Source: an uncultured Prevotellaceae bacterium
Lineage (GTDB): Bacteria; Bacteroidota; Bacteroidia; Bacteroidales; Bacteroidaceae
Direction of reading: 5' to 3'
DNA length: 64,000 bases
Assembly: GCA_900316585.1 (NCBI GenBank)
Contig: ONDM01000009.1
Location: 1-64,000, forward strand
The position numbers and the translations under genes were made by a program. Each line of letters starts with the position of its first letter. Positions within the stretch are counted from its first letter, which is position 1. Positions 34,094-41,759 of the stretch are shown here, in pieces. Under the pieces are notes generated by a model, which did not search any database, had not been told where the DNA came from, and was given only the letters and a program-made list of their open reading frames with translations.

Positions 34094-36496
34094 TTATCGT
34101 AGATATATTCTGAATTTTGCCATGAATGTACGTCCTGGTTTTTGAAGCTTGTAATTGTCAAAAGACAGTTTGTCAAAGACATTGTCGCAAGTCAGTGTCA
34201 GACTATAGCGTTCCTGTTGCCAGGAATAGGTTAGTGAAGCATTGAACATGTTCTGTTCTGGTATACGTGCTTTATTGGGTAGATAGCCATAGCTTTCCCA
34301 TGTGAGGTAATACCAATGCACATATTGATATAGAAGGTTAAAACGCAAGCGGTCGCCTTGTGATATCAAGTCATATTTGTTTAGAGTTAGGTCTATATTG
34401 CTGTAAAGCCATGGCTTGTTAGGTATACGATTCTTGTAAGTAGCACTTTCATTGCCATTTTCCAAGTATTTTTCCATATCACGGCTTTCCTGGTAACTTA
34501 CGTTTCCGGTAAGTTGTAACCATCGTCCCCAAGAATAACGGATTTCTCCTTCCAGTCCTTTGCTGGTTACGTCGTTCACATTGGTATATTGAGCAGTTCC
34601 ATCACTTTCATTTATACGTAAATGGATATAGTCGGTCACTTTTCTATAAAATGCAGTTAATTCGTAGTATATTAAGTGTTTGCGGTTTGGTTGTAAGTTG
34701 CCGAATAGACCTATGTTAATATTGTGGCTTTTTTCAGGTTCCAACGCCAGGTTAGGGTATGTGGTGGAACCGTTACCTAAGAGTTCTCTGGCTTGTGGCA
34801 ATCTTACGGAACGTTCGTAGCTCAGTTTAATGCTCAACGGATCAAATATAGTAAAACGACTGCCAAATCCACCTCCCAGATTGTTTTTGGTGGTACTACT
34901 GGGCACTTTGTTGGAACCCGTAATCCAAGCTAAGTCGGTCTGCTCCACATGCACATGATTAATGTAATCTTTTAGGAAGAAAGAGTTTACCCAGTTGCCG
35001 TTTTTTCCTAGAGATTGGTCATAGCTCAAACCAAGCACTTGTTTGGAGAGCAAGTCTTTTGAAGGGGTAAATGTTCCGTCAATTTCATTCTCCGGATAAT
35101 AATCAGAAGCTGTATCATAACGTTTGTTACCCGTTCTGTTCAACATATAGTTCAAATTGAAAGCATGGTGATTGTCTAAAGCATAGTTGAAATTAGCACG
35201 GATGATGGTCAGCGGTCTCTTGTAGTGGCGATACTGACGACCTCTTGAAGTCATTTCATTGCTGGATTTATATTGGAAACCACCATTCCAGTTGTAACGG
35301 GCATAAGCTGTATCTATGGTAAGACTATGGTCCCAGGTGTGGCTTGCAGACACATTCAAAGATAGTCCTTCGGTCAGGAAATTGTCTTTTTTGTATTTCA
35401 TGTTGACGTTCCAGGCATCTTGTTTACGTTCAGCCTTACCATAGACAATAGATTGGATAGTACCATTCTGGATTTCCTTATTGGTTTGAGAGAAGCTACC
35501 ACCTACGAAGAACAGATCAGCCCATTTCTTGTTTTGAACTCCCGCTTCAAGCTGTACCATGGTGTTGAAATAATCATCATGAAATCTTTTTCTGCTGACA
35601 GTATCATAATGTGCAGTTTCTGAATTCCAGACTTCTACACCATGAACTGTGTAATTGTTCTTGGAGTAATTTGCACTGAATTGGGGGCGTAAGATTATGC
35701 CGGTCTTATTAAGCACAAATTGTGAATTGAAATCGGCCATGTATGTGCTGAAGCTACCTGCACTGACAGACGCATCTACAAAATTAGTTTTTTCCTGTTT
35801 GGTAATGATATTGATGGCTCCACCCAAGGCATCTGCACCTAAGTAGCTTGGTACAACTCCTTTGTACACTTCAATCCTATCAATGGTGTTGATAGGGAAG
35901 TTGGATAGGTTAACACCGTTTCCTTTTGATGATAAAGGAAGACCATCTACAAAATAGCGGATGGAATTACCAGATAAGCCATTTAATGACAATTCAAAGT
36001 CGCTGCCTAAACCTCCTTCGGTACGGATCTTAACGCCGCTGCTACGACTGATAAGGTCATTAAGATTGGTTACACTGCTGGCTATACTTTTTATATCGAC
36101 GGCACTTACCGTATAAGCACCTTCACGGAGCTGTTGCTCCTGACTTTTTCCCACTACAATGACATCTTGCAGGTTAAAGCCTGTTTCAGTAAGGCTAATA
36201 TCTATCTTCGTTTGTTTACGGGTGTCAATCTCCAATTCTTTAGTCTCATAACCGAGAAGTTGTGACACTAGGGTCAATTTACCTGATTTGACTCTGAGCA
36301 TAAATTCGCCATCATCATTTGTATAAGTACCCGTTACTGAATTCTTTACGGAGACTGATGCCATAGAAAGGGCATTGCCTTTATGGTCTTTTACTGTTCC
36401 AGTCAAAGTCACATGGGATTGTGCCCAAACCGAGCCAGTAGCAATTAATAATAGCATTAAAAGAAATGCGGTTCTCATCAGTAATTTATTTTTCAT
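34094..36496 (-). CDS. TonB-dependent outer-membrane receptor
   Basis: This 800-aa receptor has a signal peptide (cleavage near VWAQ), an N-terminal carboxypeptidase-regulatory-like beta domain (VTLTGTVKDHKGNALSMASV), and the plug domain (LQDVIVVGKSQEQQLREGAY as TonB box region; GLGSDFELSLNGLSGNSIRYFVDG; IDRIEVYKGVVPSYLGADALGGAINIITK). A 22-strand barrel follows, ending FMAKFRIYLR. It resembles siderophore and cobalamin receptors more than SusC (no SusC-type extension, and shorter). It is the first large gene of a riboswitch-controlled cob operon and its ATG overlaps the stop of a 44-aa microprotein gene. Substrate is inferred to be a corrinoid or cobalt complex. Confidence 0.92.
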   Translation of the reverse strand: MKNKLLMRTAFLLMLLLIATGSVWAQSHVTLTGTVKDHKGNALSMASVSVKNSVTGTYTNDDGEFMLRVKSGKLTLVSQLLGYETKELEIDTRKQTKIDISLTETGFNLQDVIVVGKSQEQQLREGAYTVSAVDIKSIASSVTNLNDLISRSSGVKIRTEGGLGSDFELSLNGLSGNSIRYFVDGLPLSSKGNGVNLSNFPINTIDRIEVYKGVVPSYLGADALGGAINIITKQEKTNFVDASVSAGSFSTYMADFNSQFVLNKTGIILRPQFSANYSKNNYTVHGVEVWNSETAHYDTVSRKRFHDDYFNTMVQLEAGVQNKKWADLFFVGGSFSQTNKEIQNGTIQSIVYGKAERKQDAWNVNMKYKKDNFLTEGLSLNVSASHTWDHSLTIDTAYARYNWNGGFQYKSSNEMTSRGRQYRHYKRPLTIIRANFNYALDNHHAFNLNYMLNRTGNKRYDTASDYYPENEIDGTFTPSKDLLSKQVLGLSYDQSLGKNGNWVNSFFLKDYINHVHVEQTDLAWITGSNKVPSSTTKNNLGGGFGSRFTIFDPLSIKLSYERSVRLPQARELLGNGSTTYPNLALEPEKSHNINIGLFGNLQPNRKHLIYYELTAFYRKVTDYIHLRINESDGTAQYTNVNDVTSKGLEGEIRYSWGRWLQLTGNVSYQESRDMEKYLENGNESATYKNRIPNKPWLYSNIDLTLNKYDLISQGDRLRFNLLYQYVHWYYLTWESYGYLPNKARIPEQNMFNASLTYSWQQERYSLTLTCDNVFDKLSFDNYKLQKPGRTFMAKFRIYLR

Positions 36497-36627
36497 TTGT
36501 AGATCGTTGATTCTAAGGCATTCACAATCCGCATCTGTGCAGGATTAAGCATGACATGAGTTAATCCTACATACAAATTAATTGCAATAGCCAAGACGGC
36601 TAAAGCTATCACATATTTTTGCTTCAT
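36493..36627 (-). CDS. 44-aa membrane microprotein, first gene of the B12-regulated operon
   Basis: On the minus strand an ORF from ATG 36627 to TGA 36495-36493 encodes 44 residues: MKQK, a hydrophobic helix (YVIALAVLAIAINLYVGL), then a polar tail with HVMLNPAQMRIVNALEST. Its TGA overlaps the receptor ATG (ATGA), the same coupling used elsewhere in this operon, and it starts 65 nt after the riboswitch, so it is the first ORF read when cobalamin is scarce. I do not recognise a family. A single-helix protein here might be a TonB/ExbBD-type accessory, a receptor partner, or only a leader ORF that couples riboswitch control to the receptor. Confidence 0.6.
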   Translation of the reverse strand: MKQKYVIALAVLAIAINLYVGLTHVMLNPAQMRIVNALESTIYK

Positions 36628-36691
36628 TAGCAAAAGAAAGGCTTAAATGTACTGTTCAAGTCACTCTGTCCCCGAAATGACTATTCACTAA

Positions 36692-36873
36692 AGCAATAGG
36701 CAGGTCTTCTGACTTTATTCCTGGTCTTGCGCCTTCCCAAAACGAACTCCGTTTCAGTGGCCTTGGAATGCATTCCCATGTCGATTGGAATATACAGCTA
36801 CGGGCATAGTCGCAGAATCACACTGCGTTCCCTCTTCGTCTCAGACCGTGTAAACGGTCCTAGAAACCAATTG
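36692..36873 (-). ncRNA. cobalamin riboswitch 1 (upstream of the receptor/cob operon)
   Basis: Read on the minus strand, the leader has the ordered landmarks of a cobalamin riboswitch: a GGTTTC-containing start, GAGGGAA, GTGTGATTCTGCGACTATGC with CCCGTAGCTGTA, the B12 box GCCACTG (complement of 36755-36761), GGGAAGGC, and AGTCAGAAGACCTGCC at the 3' end. Cobalamin binding should reduce expression of the 15-kb operon. No strong T-tailed hairpin lies between it and the first ORF, so control may be at translation. Confidence 0.93.
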
Positions 36874-36879
36874 CGAGTG

Positions 36880-36887
36880 CAAAATTA
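36880..36887 (-). promoter_or_regulatory. -7 element of riboswitch 1 transcript
   Basis: TAATTTTG on the minus strand fits TAnnTTTG and places the transcription start just before the aptamer. The -33 region is only T-rich. Confidence 0.55.
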
Positions 36888-36972
36888 ACCCTTTTTATTT
36901 TTAAAAGAAAAGAAAATCCTTCTTTTTCCCCTAATTTAGGTATGAGGTGCAAGGAATAAAGACAAAAAGTGA

Positions 36973-36980
36973 TACCTTTG
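36973..36980 (+). promoter_or_regulatory. -7 element of cobI
   Basis: TACCTTTG lies 18 nt before the cobI ATG. The short leader leaves no room for a riboswitch, so cobI seems to escape direct B12 control. Between this and riboswitch 1 promoter only ~85 nt of AT-rich divergent intergenic DNA remains. Confidence 0.6.
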
Positions 36981-36998
36981 TCTTGAAAAAGACTATTT

Positions 36999-37682
36999 AT
37001 GGCAAGTGTTTATTTCCTATCTTTAGGGCCTGGTGGAGTTGATAATGTGACATGGGGGACCATAAGGACGCTCCAAAATTGCGACCGGATATATTGTTTT
37101 GGGACCAATAGCCAATCTTTTGCAGCAGAAACGCTTTCATTGTTACCTGTCAAGTCCCCAGTGCATGTTGTGGTGGTACCCATGCAGAAAGACCGAGAGG
37201 CCACTTGGAAAGTTTATCAGGATTTGGCAACAGAAATAAGGGAAAGACTTTCTATGGGAGAAAGAATAGCTGTGGCTACCGAAGGTGATAGTGGAATATA
37301 TGCTACTACTCATTATGTAAAAGATATATTGGACAACTCTGGTGTAGAGACTGAGCAGTTTGGAGGTGTACCTTCTTTTATAGCTGCCAGTGCAAGAGCT
37401 GGGCTACATCTGGTTAGCCGGAAAGAACGTCTATTGGTCGTTCCAGGAATGATTTCTTTGCAAGAAATAGTGGATATGGTTGAAAATAGAACGACAGTGG
37501 TAATTATGAAACTATCTATGGCAGCAGATGTTGTCCATGAATGTATGAAGAGATATCCAGCATACCAATATCACTATTTCAGCCATATTGGCCGGCCGGA
37601 GGAATTTTATTCCCATGATAGAGAAACCTTGTTACAACAAGATTTTCCTTATTTTTCCTTAATGATTATCAAGCATGCTTAA
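36999..37682 (+). CDS. cobI: precorrin-2 C20-methyltransferase CobI/CbiL
   Basis: This 227-aa tetrapyrrole methylase adds the C20 methyl group to (cobalt-)precorrin-2. Family motifs: YFLSLGPGGVDNVTWGTIRTL at the N-terminus (AdoMet-binding loop), VATEGDSGIYATTHYV, and GGVPSFIAASARAGLHL. It is the only ring methyltransferase that is neither fused nor in the long minus-strand operon. It has its own promoter box, divergent from riboswitch 1. Its 3' end overlaps that of the cbiA C-terminal half by 14 nt on the opposite strand. Because CobI supplies the first committed methylation, its separate control could set basal flux (inference). Confidence 0.92.
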   Translation: MASVYFLSLGPGGVDNVTWGTIRTLQNCDRIYCFGTNSQSFAAETLSLLPVKSPVHVVVVPMQKDREATWKVYQDLATEIRERLSMGERIAVATEGDSGIYATTHYVKDILDNSGVETEQFGGVPSFIAASARAGLHLVSRKERLLVVPGMISLQEIVDMVENRTTVVIMKLSMAADVVHECMKRYPAYQYHYFSHIGRPEEFYSHDRETLLQQDFPYFSLMIIKHA

Positions 37683-38277
37683 TACTTGATTTTAAATGCG
37701 AAAGAAAGGATTCAAATCCACATTCAGCCCAATACCAATGTGTATATCCTGCCATTACATTCTTGTATTGATAGATAGTAGTTTGGACAGACTTCCCTTT
37801 AGCCGAGAGTTGATTCTGTGTGGCAAGAACAGTAGGTGACGGCACTGATTCTTCTATTTCTGAATAGTGGAACTCATGTCCTTTAAGACTGTTCTTATCC
37901 AGAGGGATAATCCGGTAGCCAAGGTGTAAATGTGCGTCCTTCATTGTGCTTTTAAATGGCAAAACATCGCACATGGGATATAATTCACCATTTATTTCAA
38001 TACATTTAGTAAGATACATCATGCCACCGCATTCAGCAAAAATAGCACCTTCTTTTTCTGCATAATAACGGATGCTTTCTTTCATGGATTTATTCTTTGC
38101 CAGTGCTTCAGCAAAAAGTTCTGGATAGCCTCCTGGGAGATAAAGAAAATCACAAGCTGGAATCTCTTGATCTGCGAGTGGAGAAAAGTAACACACTTCT
38201 CCACATGCTTTCATGGCATCGACATTAGCTCTATAGATGAAATTGAAGGCTTCGTCCTTTGCTATAGCTATTTTCAT
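37669..38277 (-). CDS. cobyrinate a,c-diamide synthase, C-terminal glutamine amidotransferase half (CbiA-C)
   Basis: This 202-aa protein corresponds to the class I glutamine amidotransferase domain of CbiA/CobB. It starts KIAIAKDEAFNFIYRANV, typical of the second domain, and has the GATase loop LPGGYPELFAEAL, the nucleophile Cys in FAECGGMMYLTK, and a late His in AGYTHWYWAE. The N-terminal ATPase half is a separate ORF just upstream; the two overlap by 4 nt (ATGA). Together they give 422 aa, close to the single-chain enzyme. A natural two-subunit enzyme by gene fission or a recent frameshift are both possible. The 3' end overlaps cobI by 14 nt. Confidence 0.88.
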   Translation of the reverse strand: MKIAIAKDEAFNFIYRANVDAMKACGEVCYFSPLADQEIPACDFLYLPGGYPELFAEALAKNKSMKESIRYYAEKEGAIFAECGGMMYLTKCIEINGELYPMCDVLPFKSTMKDAHLHLGYRIIPLDKNSLKGHEFHYSEIEESVPSPTVLATQNQLSAKGKSVQTTIYQYKNVMAGYTHWYWAECGFESFLSHLKSSIKHA

Positions 38278-38936
38278 AAGCTCAATATTTTATCGATGAG
38301 TACGTGTTTTTCCACTTCTGTTGCAGCTTGACAGATCAATTCTTCCATTTCCTGTTTGGCAGTAATAGTCAGCCCTAGGTGTCTCCCAGGAACTGTGAGT
38401 TTGGGATTTTGTTTCAGATATCCCAGGCATGGCACACCTACATCAATGCAGGCTTGTTTAAGAAAGGAAAAATGGTTTTCGCTCGCTACCATGTTGAAAA
38501 TTATTCCACCTAATTTAATGCCATCATTGAAATGTTTGAATCCATAGATAAGCGGTGCCACAGAATAGGCTACAGATTTAGCATTGACTAACAAGATTAT
38601 TGGTATGTCCAGTAAACTGGCAATTTCTGCACTAGAACCCTTGCTTTTATCATAACCATCAAATAGCCCCATTACACCTTCTACTACACAGATGTCTGCA
38701 CCTCTGGAGTAATGGTTATACAACTCTTTTACGTGTTCTTTAGAAGCTAGCCATGTGTCCAAGTTTACTGAATCATGACCACTTGCCATAGAGTGGAATA
38801 TCGGGTCAATGTAATCTGGCCCACATTTGAAAGGCTGTACCTCCAGACCTCTTTGACTTAAAGCACGGAGGATTCCCATGGTGAATGTGGTTTTCCCACA
38901 GCCAGAGGAGGTGGCACCTATAAGGAATGAAGTCAT
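38274..38936 (-). CDS. cobyrinate a,c-diamide synthase, N-terminal ATP-dependent half (CbiA-N)
   Basis: This 220-aa protein is the dethiobiotin-synthetase-like ATPase domain of CbiA, which activates the a and c carboxylates of (cobalt) cobyrinate for amidation. Motifs: Walker A GATSSGCGKTTFTMG (7-21), PFKCGPDYIDPIFH, VEGVMGLFDGYD, and the terminal PGRHLGLTI that in fused enzymes precedes the linker to the amidotransferase. It ends at TGA 38276-38274, overlapping the start of the C-terminal half. No slippery heptamer is evident at the junction, so programmed frameshifting is not supported. It begins 3 nt after the substrate-binding protein gene and is therefore under riboswitch 2. Confidence 0.9.
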   Translation of the reverse strand: MTSFLIGATSSGCGKTTFTMGILRALSQRGLEVQPFKCGPDYIDPIFHSMASGHDSVNLDTWLASKEHVKELYNHYSRGADICVVEGVMGLFDGYDKSKGSSAEIASLLDIPIILLVNAKSVAYSVAPLIYGFKHFNDGIKLGGIIFNMVASENHFSFLKQACIDVGVPCLGYLKQNPKLTVPGRHLGLTITAKQEMEELICQAATEVEKHVLIDKILSL

Positions 38937-38939
38937 GAC

Positions 38940-40076
38940 TTATTTAATCAGTTTATAAAACTTAGGTTCATAGTTAGGCAGGACATCAGGGTGAAAAGCT
39001 TTAGCAAAATCAGCCAACACGTAATGTGGCTGAACTCCTGCCAGTTCACGATATGGGGTTTGTGCAAAATTACAGAAAAGCACTTTCTGATTTTTATAAG
39101 CATCCATAGAGGTGTATCGCTCGTCTTCCTTTGCTAAGGATTCTAAAGTGAAATCTCCATTGTAACTGCCATCTATTTGCCAGAAATCAGCTTTGATGCC
39201 ACGTGCGTAGACGGCTTCAAAATCCAAAGTTGTACCACCTGAATCTTCGTTGTCTTTCATAATATAATCTGCCCCGGCATCTTTGAACAATTGAGCCATG
39301 TAGCTTTTGCCACCTACGATATACCAACCATCTCGAATCTGCCTACCTGAAATAACAGTAGGAGTATGGAGAGTGTCAGCCTGAATTTCTTCTTTTAGGG
39401 TTAAATATTTTCTTTCTATGTCTGCAAAGACCGCATTAGCCCGTTTGGTTTCTCCAGTGAGCAGCCCAATGAGCTTAATCCATTCTGCTTGTCCAAGAGG
39501 ATTAATTTCTTTGTAACCGTGATGTGTTATTAATGGAACACCAATTTCTTTTAAAGCCTCGAAGCCTCCATGTTTGCTTGCTGATACGAAAATGTAGTCA
39601 GGTTTAGCTGCAATGACTGTTTCCAGGTCAAAGTTTCCTTCTTTTCCGATTTTGACCGTAGTGCCATCGGCCATTTGTTGTTTCATTTTTGGGCTGAACA
39701 GATTTTTTAAGGAGTTCATTCCTACAATGCGGTCTTCTAGTCCAAGCACTTCAAAATTACCTAGCTGAAGGGCAGTGGTACAAATGAAACGTTTTGATGG
39801 TTTTGTGATGACAAATTCTTCTGTATTCGCTTTTCCCAATGATGGGTCAGGATTACAGATGTAAACATGGATGCCATCGGATTGGTAATCTACTTTCAAG
39901 CCTTTGGCATAACGAATGACGACGGAATCTGAGTACTCTTCGGTATGAGCCAGAATAGAGTCGTGAAGTTGGAAAAGTTCATCAGCTTTAATATTGTGTG
40001 TGGACTGCTGATTTTTGTTGCATGATGTAAAACAGCATACAACAGCCAAAGAGAGAACTAAAAAGAAATACCTCAT
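38940..40076 (-). CDS. ABC transporter substrate-binding lipoprotein (BtuF/FecB-like)
   Basis: This 378-aa lipoprotein (lipobox CFTSC, Cys19) has a TroA/BtuF-type periplasmic binding fold from about residue 85 (KRFICTTALQLGNFEVLGLEDRIVG.N; DLETVIAAKPDYIFVS; INPLGQAEWIKLIGLLTG; VQPHYVLADFAKAFHP). The ~85-residue extra N-terminal part distinguishes it from classical BtuF (about 270 aa). It is directly controlled by cobalamin riboswitch 2 and is followed by cbiA, so it likely delivers a corrinoid or cobalt chelate. The probable partner permease is encoded 15 kb away at 22978-23994, and no ATPase gene is visible. Confidence 0.87.
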   Translation of the reverse strand: MRYFFLVLSLAVVCCFTSCNKNQQSTHNIKADELFQLHDSILAHTEEYSDSVVIRYAKGLKVDYQSDGIHVYICNPDPSLGKANTEEFVITKPSKRFICTTALQLGNFEVLGLEDRIVGMNSLKNLFSPKMKQQMADGTTVKIGKEGNFDLETVIAAKPDYIFVSASKHGGFEALKEIGVPLITHHGYKEINPLGQAEWIKLIGLLTGETKRANAVFADIERKYLTLKEEIQADTLHTPTVISGRQIRDGWYIVGGKSYMAQLFKDAGADYIMKDNEDSGGTTLDFEAVYARGIKADFWQIDGSYNGDFTLESLAKEDERYTSMDAYKNQKVLFCNFAQTPYRELAGVQPHYVLADFAKAFHPDVLPNYEPKFYKLIK

Positions 40077-40121
40077 ATTCTTTTCAATTTACAACAAACA
40101 TTTAAGTTTACTAAAAGCACG

Positions 40122-40155
40122 AACAAAAAGAACCCCATTCTCCTGGGATGGTTCT
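40122..40155 (-). terminator. intrinsic terminator of riboswitch 2 (expression platform)
   Basis: On the minus strand, downstream of the aptamer, AGAACC and GGTTCT (plus 40150-40155 and 40129-40134) with inner CC/GG pairs form a hairpin followed by CTTTTTG. Its position between aptamer and start codon indicates transcriptional attenuation. Confidence 0.65.
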
Positions 40156-40167
40156 CTTGTTAACTGG

Positions 40168-40346
40168 TTATGGCAGGTTTTCTGGCTTGTCCTTAAACCT
40201 AACGGTCTTCCCGCTTCTTCAGCAGTGACCTGGGATTTGTCAGGTTTGTTTGAATAGGATATACAGCTGCAGGAACAGCTCAGGCTTATACCTGATTCCC
40301 TTACACAGATGGCAGTATGTCATCTGTTCCCAAAACCAGTTGCAAA
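40168..40346 (-). ncRNA. cobalamin riboswitch 2 (upstream of the binding-protein/cbiA operon)
   Basis: The minus-strand leader shows GGTTTTGGGAACAG near the start, AAGGGAATCAGG, AGCTGTATATCC, the B12-box variant GTCACTG (complement of 40223-40229), GCGGGAAGACCG and AAGCCAGAAAACCTGCC. These landmarks keep the same order as in riboswitch 1 while the sequence between them differs. It should turn off the binding-protein and cbiA genes when cobalamin is plentiful. Confidence 0.92.
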
Positions 40347-40373
40347 GTTAGTCTTTTAGAAAAAATAAGCAAA
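40343..40373 (-). promoter_or_regulatory. promoter of riboswitch 2 operon
   Basis: On the minus strand TTTG (40370-40373), 19 nt, then TAACTTTG (40343-40350): an exact match to the Bacteroides -33/-7 pattern. Confidence 0.8.
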
Positions 40374-40380
40374 ACTTTTT

Positions 40381-40665
40381 AGTTGTAAGTTTAGTAGGGT
40401 GTATGTTTGAAGACGGGATTTCTATAATCATAGTTTTATAGGAATATGGGTCTTGACTCGAGCCAAGAACAATATTTGCTAGTGTAATTAACGTCCTTAA
40501 CCCTTGTCAAGTGCCTTGTTGATTCCCATCAAATAATTTTGAAGTGTCCAAGTGCATGTTTTTTCTCTTAATGGTTCATTCCATGACATAATATTCCCTT
40601 TTTTTCTCTATATTTGCATTGTCTAACTAGTAGGACTACTAAATAAAATCATAAAACTTAATATC
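40381..40665 (+). promoter_or_regulatory. upstream region of the nucleoside hydrolase-like gene
   Basis: These 285 nt hold no ORF of note. TATATTTG at 40609-40616 fits the -7 consensus and lies 49 nt before the ATG. A weak hairpin (CTATAATCATAGTTTTATAG near 40421) is present. Nothing else was recognised. Confidence 0.45.
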
Positions 40666-41697
40666 ATGAAAAAGTTATTGACTATTTTATCTTTTTTTAT
40701 GTTGGTTTCTACCTTTGCACAAGAGATAAAAAAGCCAGCTACACCTGATTTCAGCTCGTTTGGCAGAAGGAAGGCTCCCATATTGATTACTAATGATCTA
40801 AGTGGTGATGTGGATGGGATTTTTGCACTGGTTCATCAACTCCTTTGCACAAGTAGTGAAATAAAGGGAATTGTTGGGACCCATTTGGGCAATCAGCGTG
40901 CCTGGACAACCAATGGCCAGAACACATCTGTTTTAGATCAAGCTATAGCTCGTGCTCATGAGGTAATGGGGCTGCTTGATATGAAAGACCAGATCAAAGT
41001 AGTAAAAGGTGCAGAAAAGGGATTGGAAGCTATGGATAAACCCATAGATTCAGAAGGTGCACGACTTATTATAGAAGAGGCTCATAAAGCATCGCCTGAG
41101 CATCCTTTGTATGTTACAGTAGGGGCTTCCTTGACAGATGTGGCTAGTGCATGGCTGCTAGATCCTTCTATTTCGAAAAATATCGTTGTAATATGGATTG
41201 GAGGGCAAGAATATCCGTTTGGTCACCCATTCCCACCACAGTATTATAAAGACCAGAATTTGGTAGAATATAATGCTCGGTTGGATGTGAAAGCATTCCA
41301 GACCGTCTTCAATTTAAGTGACTTGACCTTGTGGCAGATTCCACGTGATGTTTATCGTCAGTGTTTGTATAGCATGGATGAATTAGATGATAAAATTGCT
41401 TCATGTGGAGAGATAGGGAAGTATCTGACTGAGAAACTTCATCGTTTTGGGAGTGATACCTATGTGTTGGGTGACAGCCCGATGGTGTTGATATCTACTT
41501 TGACCACCACTTTCGAACCTGGTGCTGCATCTTCATTTTATGAAGTGACTAAGGCACCAAAAGTAACAGATACAGGATTTTATGATTTTACAAATCCTGG
41601 ACGGGACATCATTGTTTACAAAACTGTAGATACGCGTCTTCTTTTTGGTGATATGGAGTCTAAGCTACGTAATTTCGCAGCAAAACAAAAGAAATAG
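40666..41697 (+). CDS. secreted nucleoside hydrolase-like protein
   Basis: This 343-aa protein has a signal peptide (cleavage after TFAQ) and a fold like inosine-uridine nucleoside hydrolases: an N-terminal aspartate cluster ILITNDLSGDVDGIFAL in place of the DTDPGxDDAxAL motif, IKGIVGTHLGN, LYVTVGASLTDVASAWL, VVIWIGGQ, and a late D-containing segment. The cluster is partly altered, so nucleosidase activity is uncertain; related secreted proteins in Bacteroides are annotated as nucleoside hydrolase-like. It stands alone with its own promoter and a shared bidirectional terminator, and no functional link to the neighbouring cob or lactate genes is evident. Confidence 0.75.
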   Translation: MKKLLTILSFFMLVSTFAQEIKKPATPDFSSFGRRKAPILITNDLSGDVDGIFALVHQLLCTSSEIKGIVGTHLGNQRAWTTNGQNTSVLDQAIARAHEVMGLLDMKDQIKVVKGAEKGLEAMDKPIDSEGARLIIEEAHKASPEHPLYVTVGASLTDVASAWLLDPSISKNIVVIWIGGQEYPFGHPFPPQYYKDQNLVEYNARLDVKAFQTVFNLSDLTLWQIPRDVYRQCLYSMDELDDKIASCGEIGKYLTEKLHRFGSDTYVLGDSPMVLISTLTTTFEPGAASSFYEVTKAPKVTDTGFYDFTNPGRDIIVYKTVDTRLLFGDMESKLRNFAAKQKK

Positions 41698-41709
41698 ACA
41701 AGTCTTTAG

Positions 41710-41747
41710 AAATAAAAAACGCAGGTTAAACCTGCGTTTTTTTATTT
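41710..41747. terminator. bidirectional terminator
   Basis: A long stem (AAAACGCAGG/CCTGCGTTTT with flanking A/T pairs) lies between the nucleoside hydrolase-like gene and the convergent lutC. It has an A-run on one side and a T-run on the other, so it serves both strands. Confidence 0.9.
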
Positions 41748-41759
41748 CTAGCCAATTTG

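Noticed and set aside
34094-36496. SusC-type glycan transporter
   Set aside because: The receptor is about 200 residues shorter than SusC, lacks the SusC plug signatures, is not followed by a SusD, and lies under a cobalamin riboswitch.
38265-38285. Programmed ribosomal frameshift producing full CbiA
   Set aside because: The overlap region (AGCTTATGAAAATAGC) has no classic slippery heptamer or following hairpin; termination-reinitiation at ATGA is simpler.
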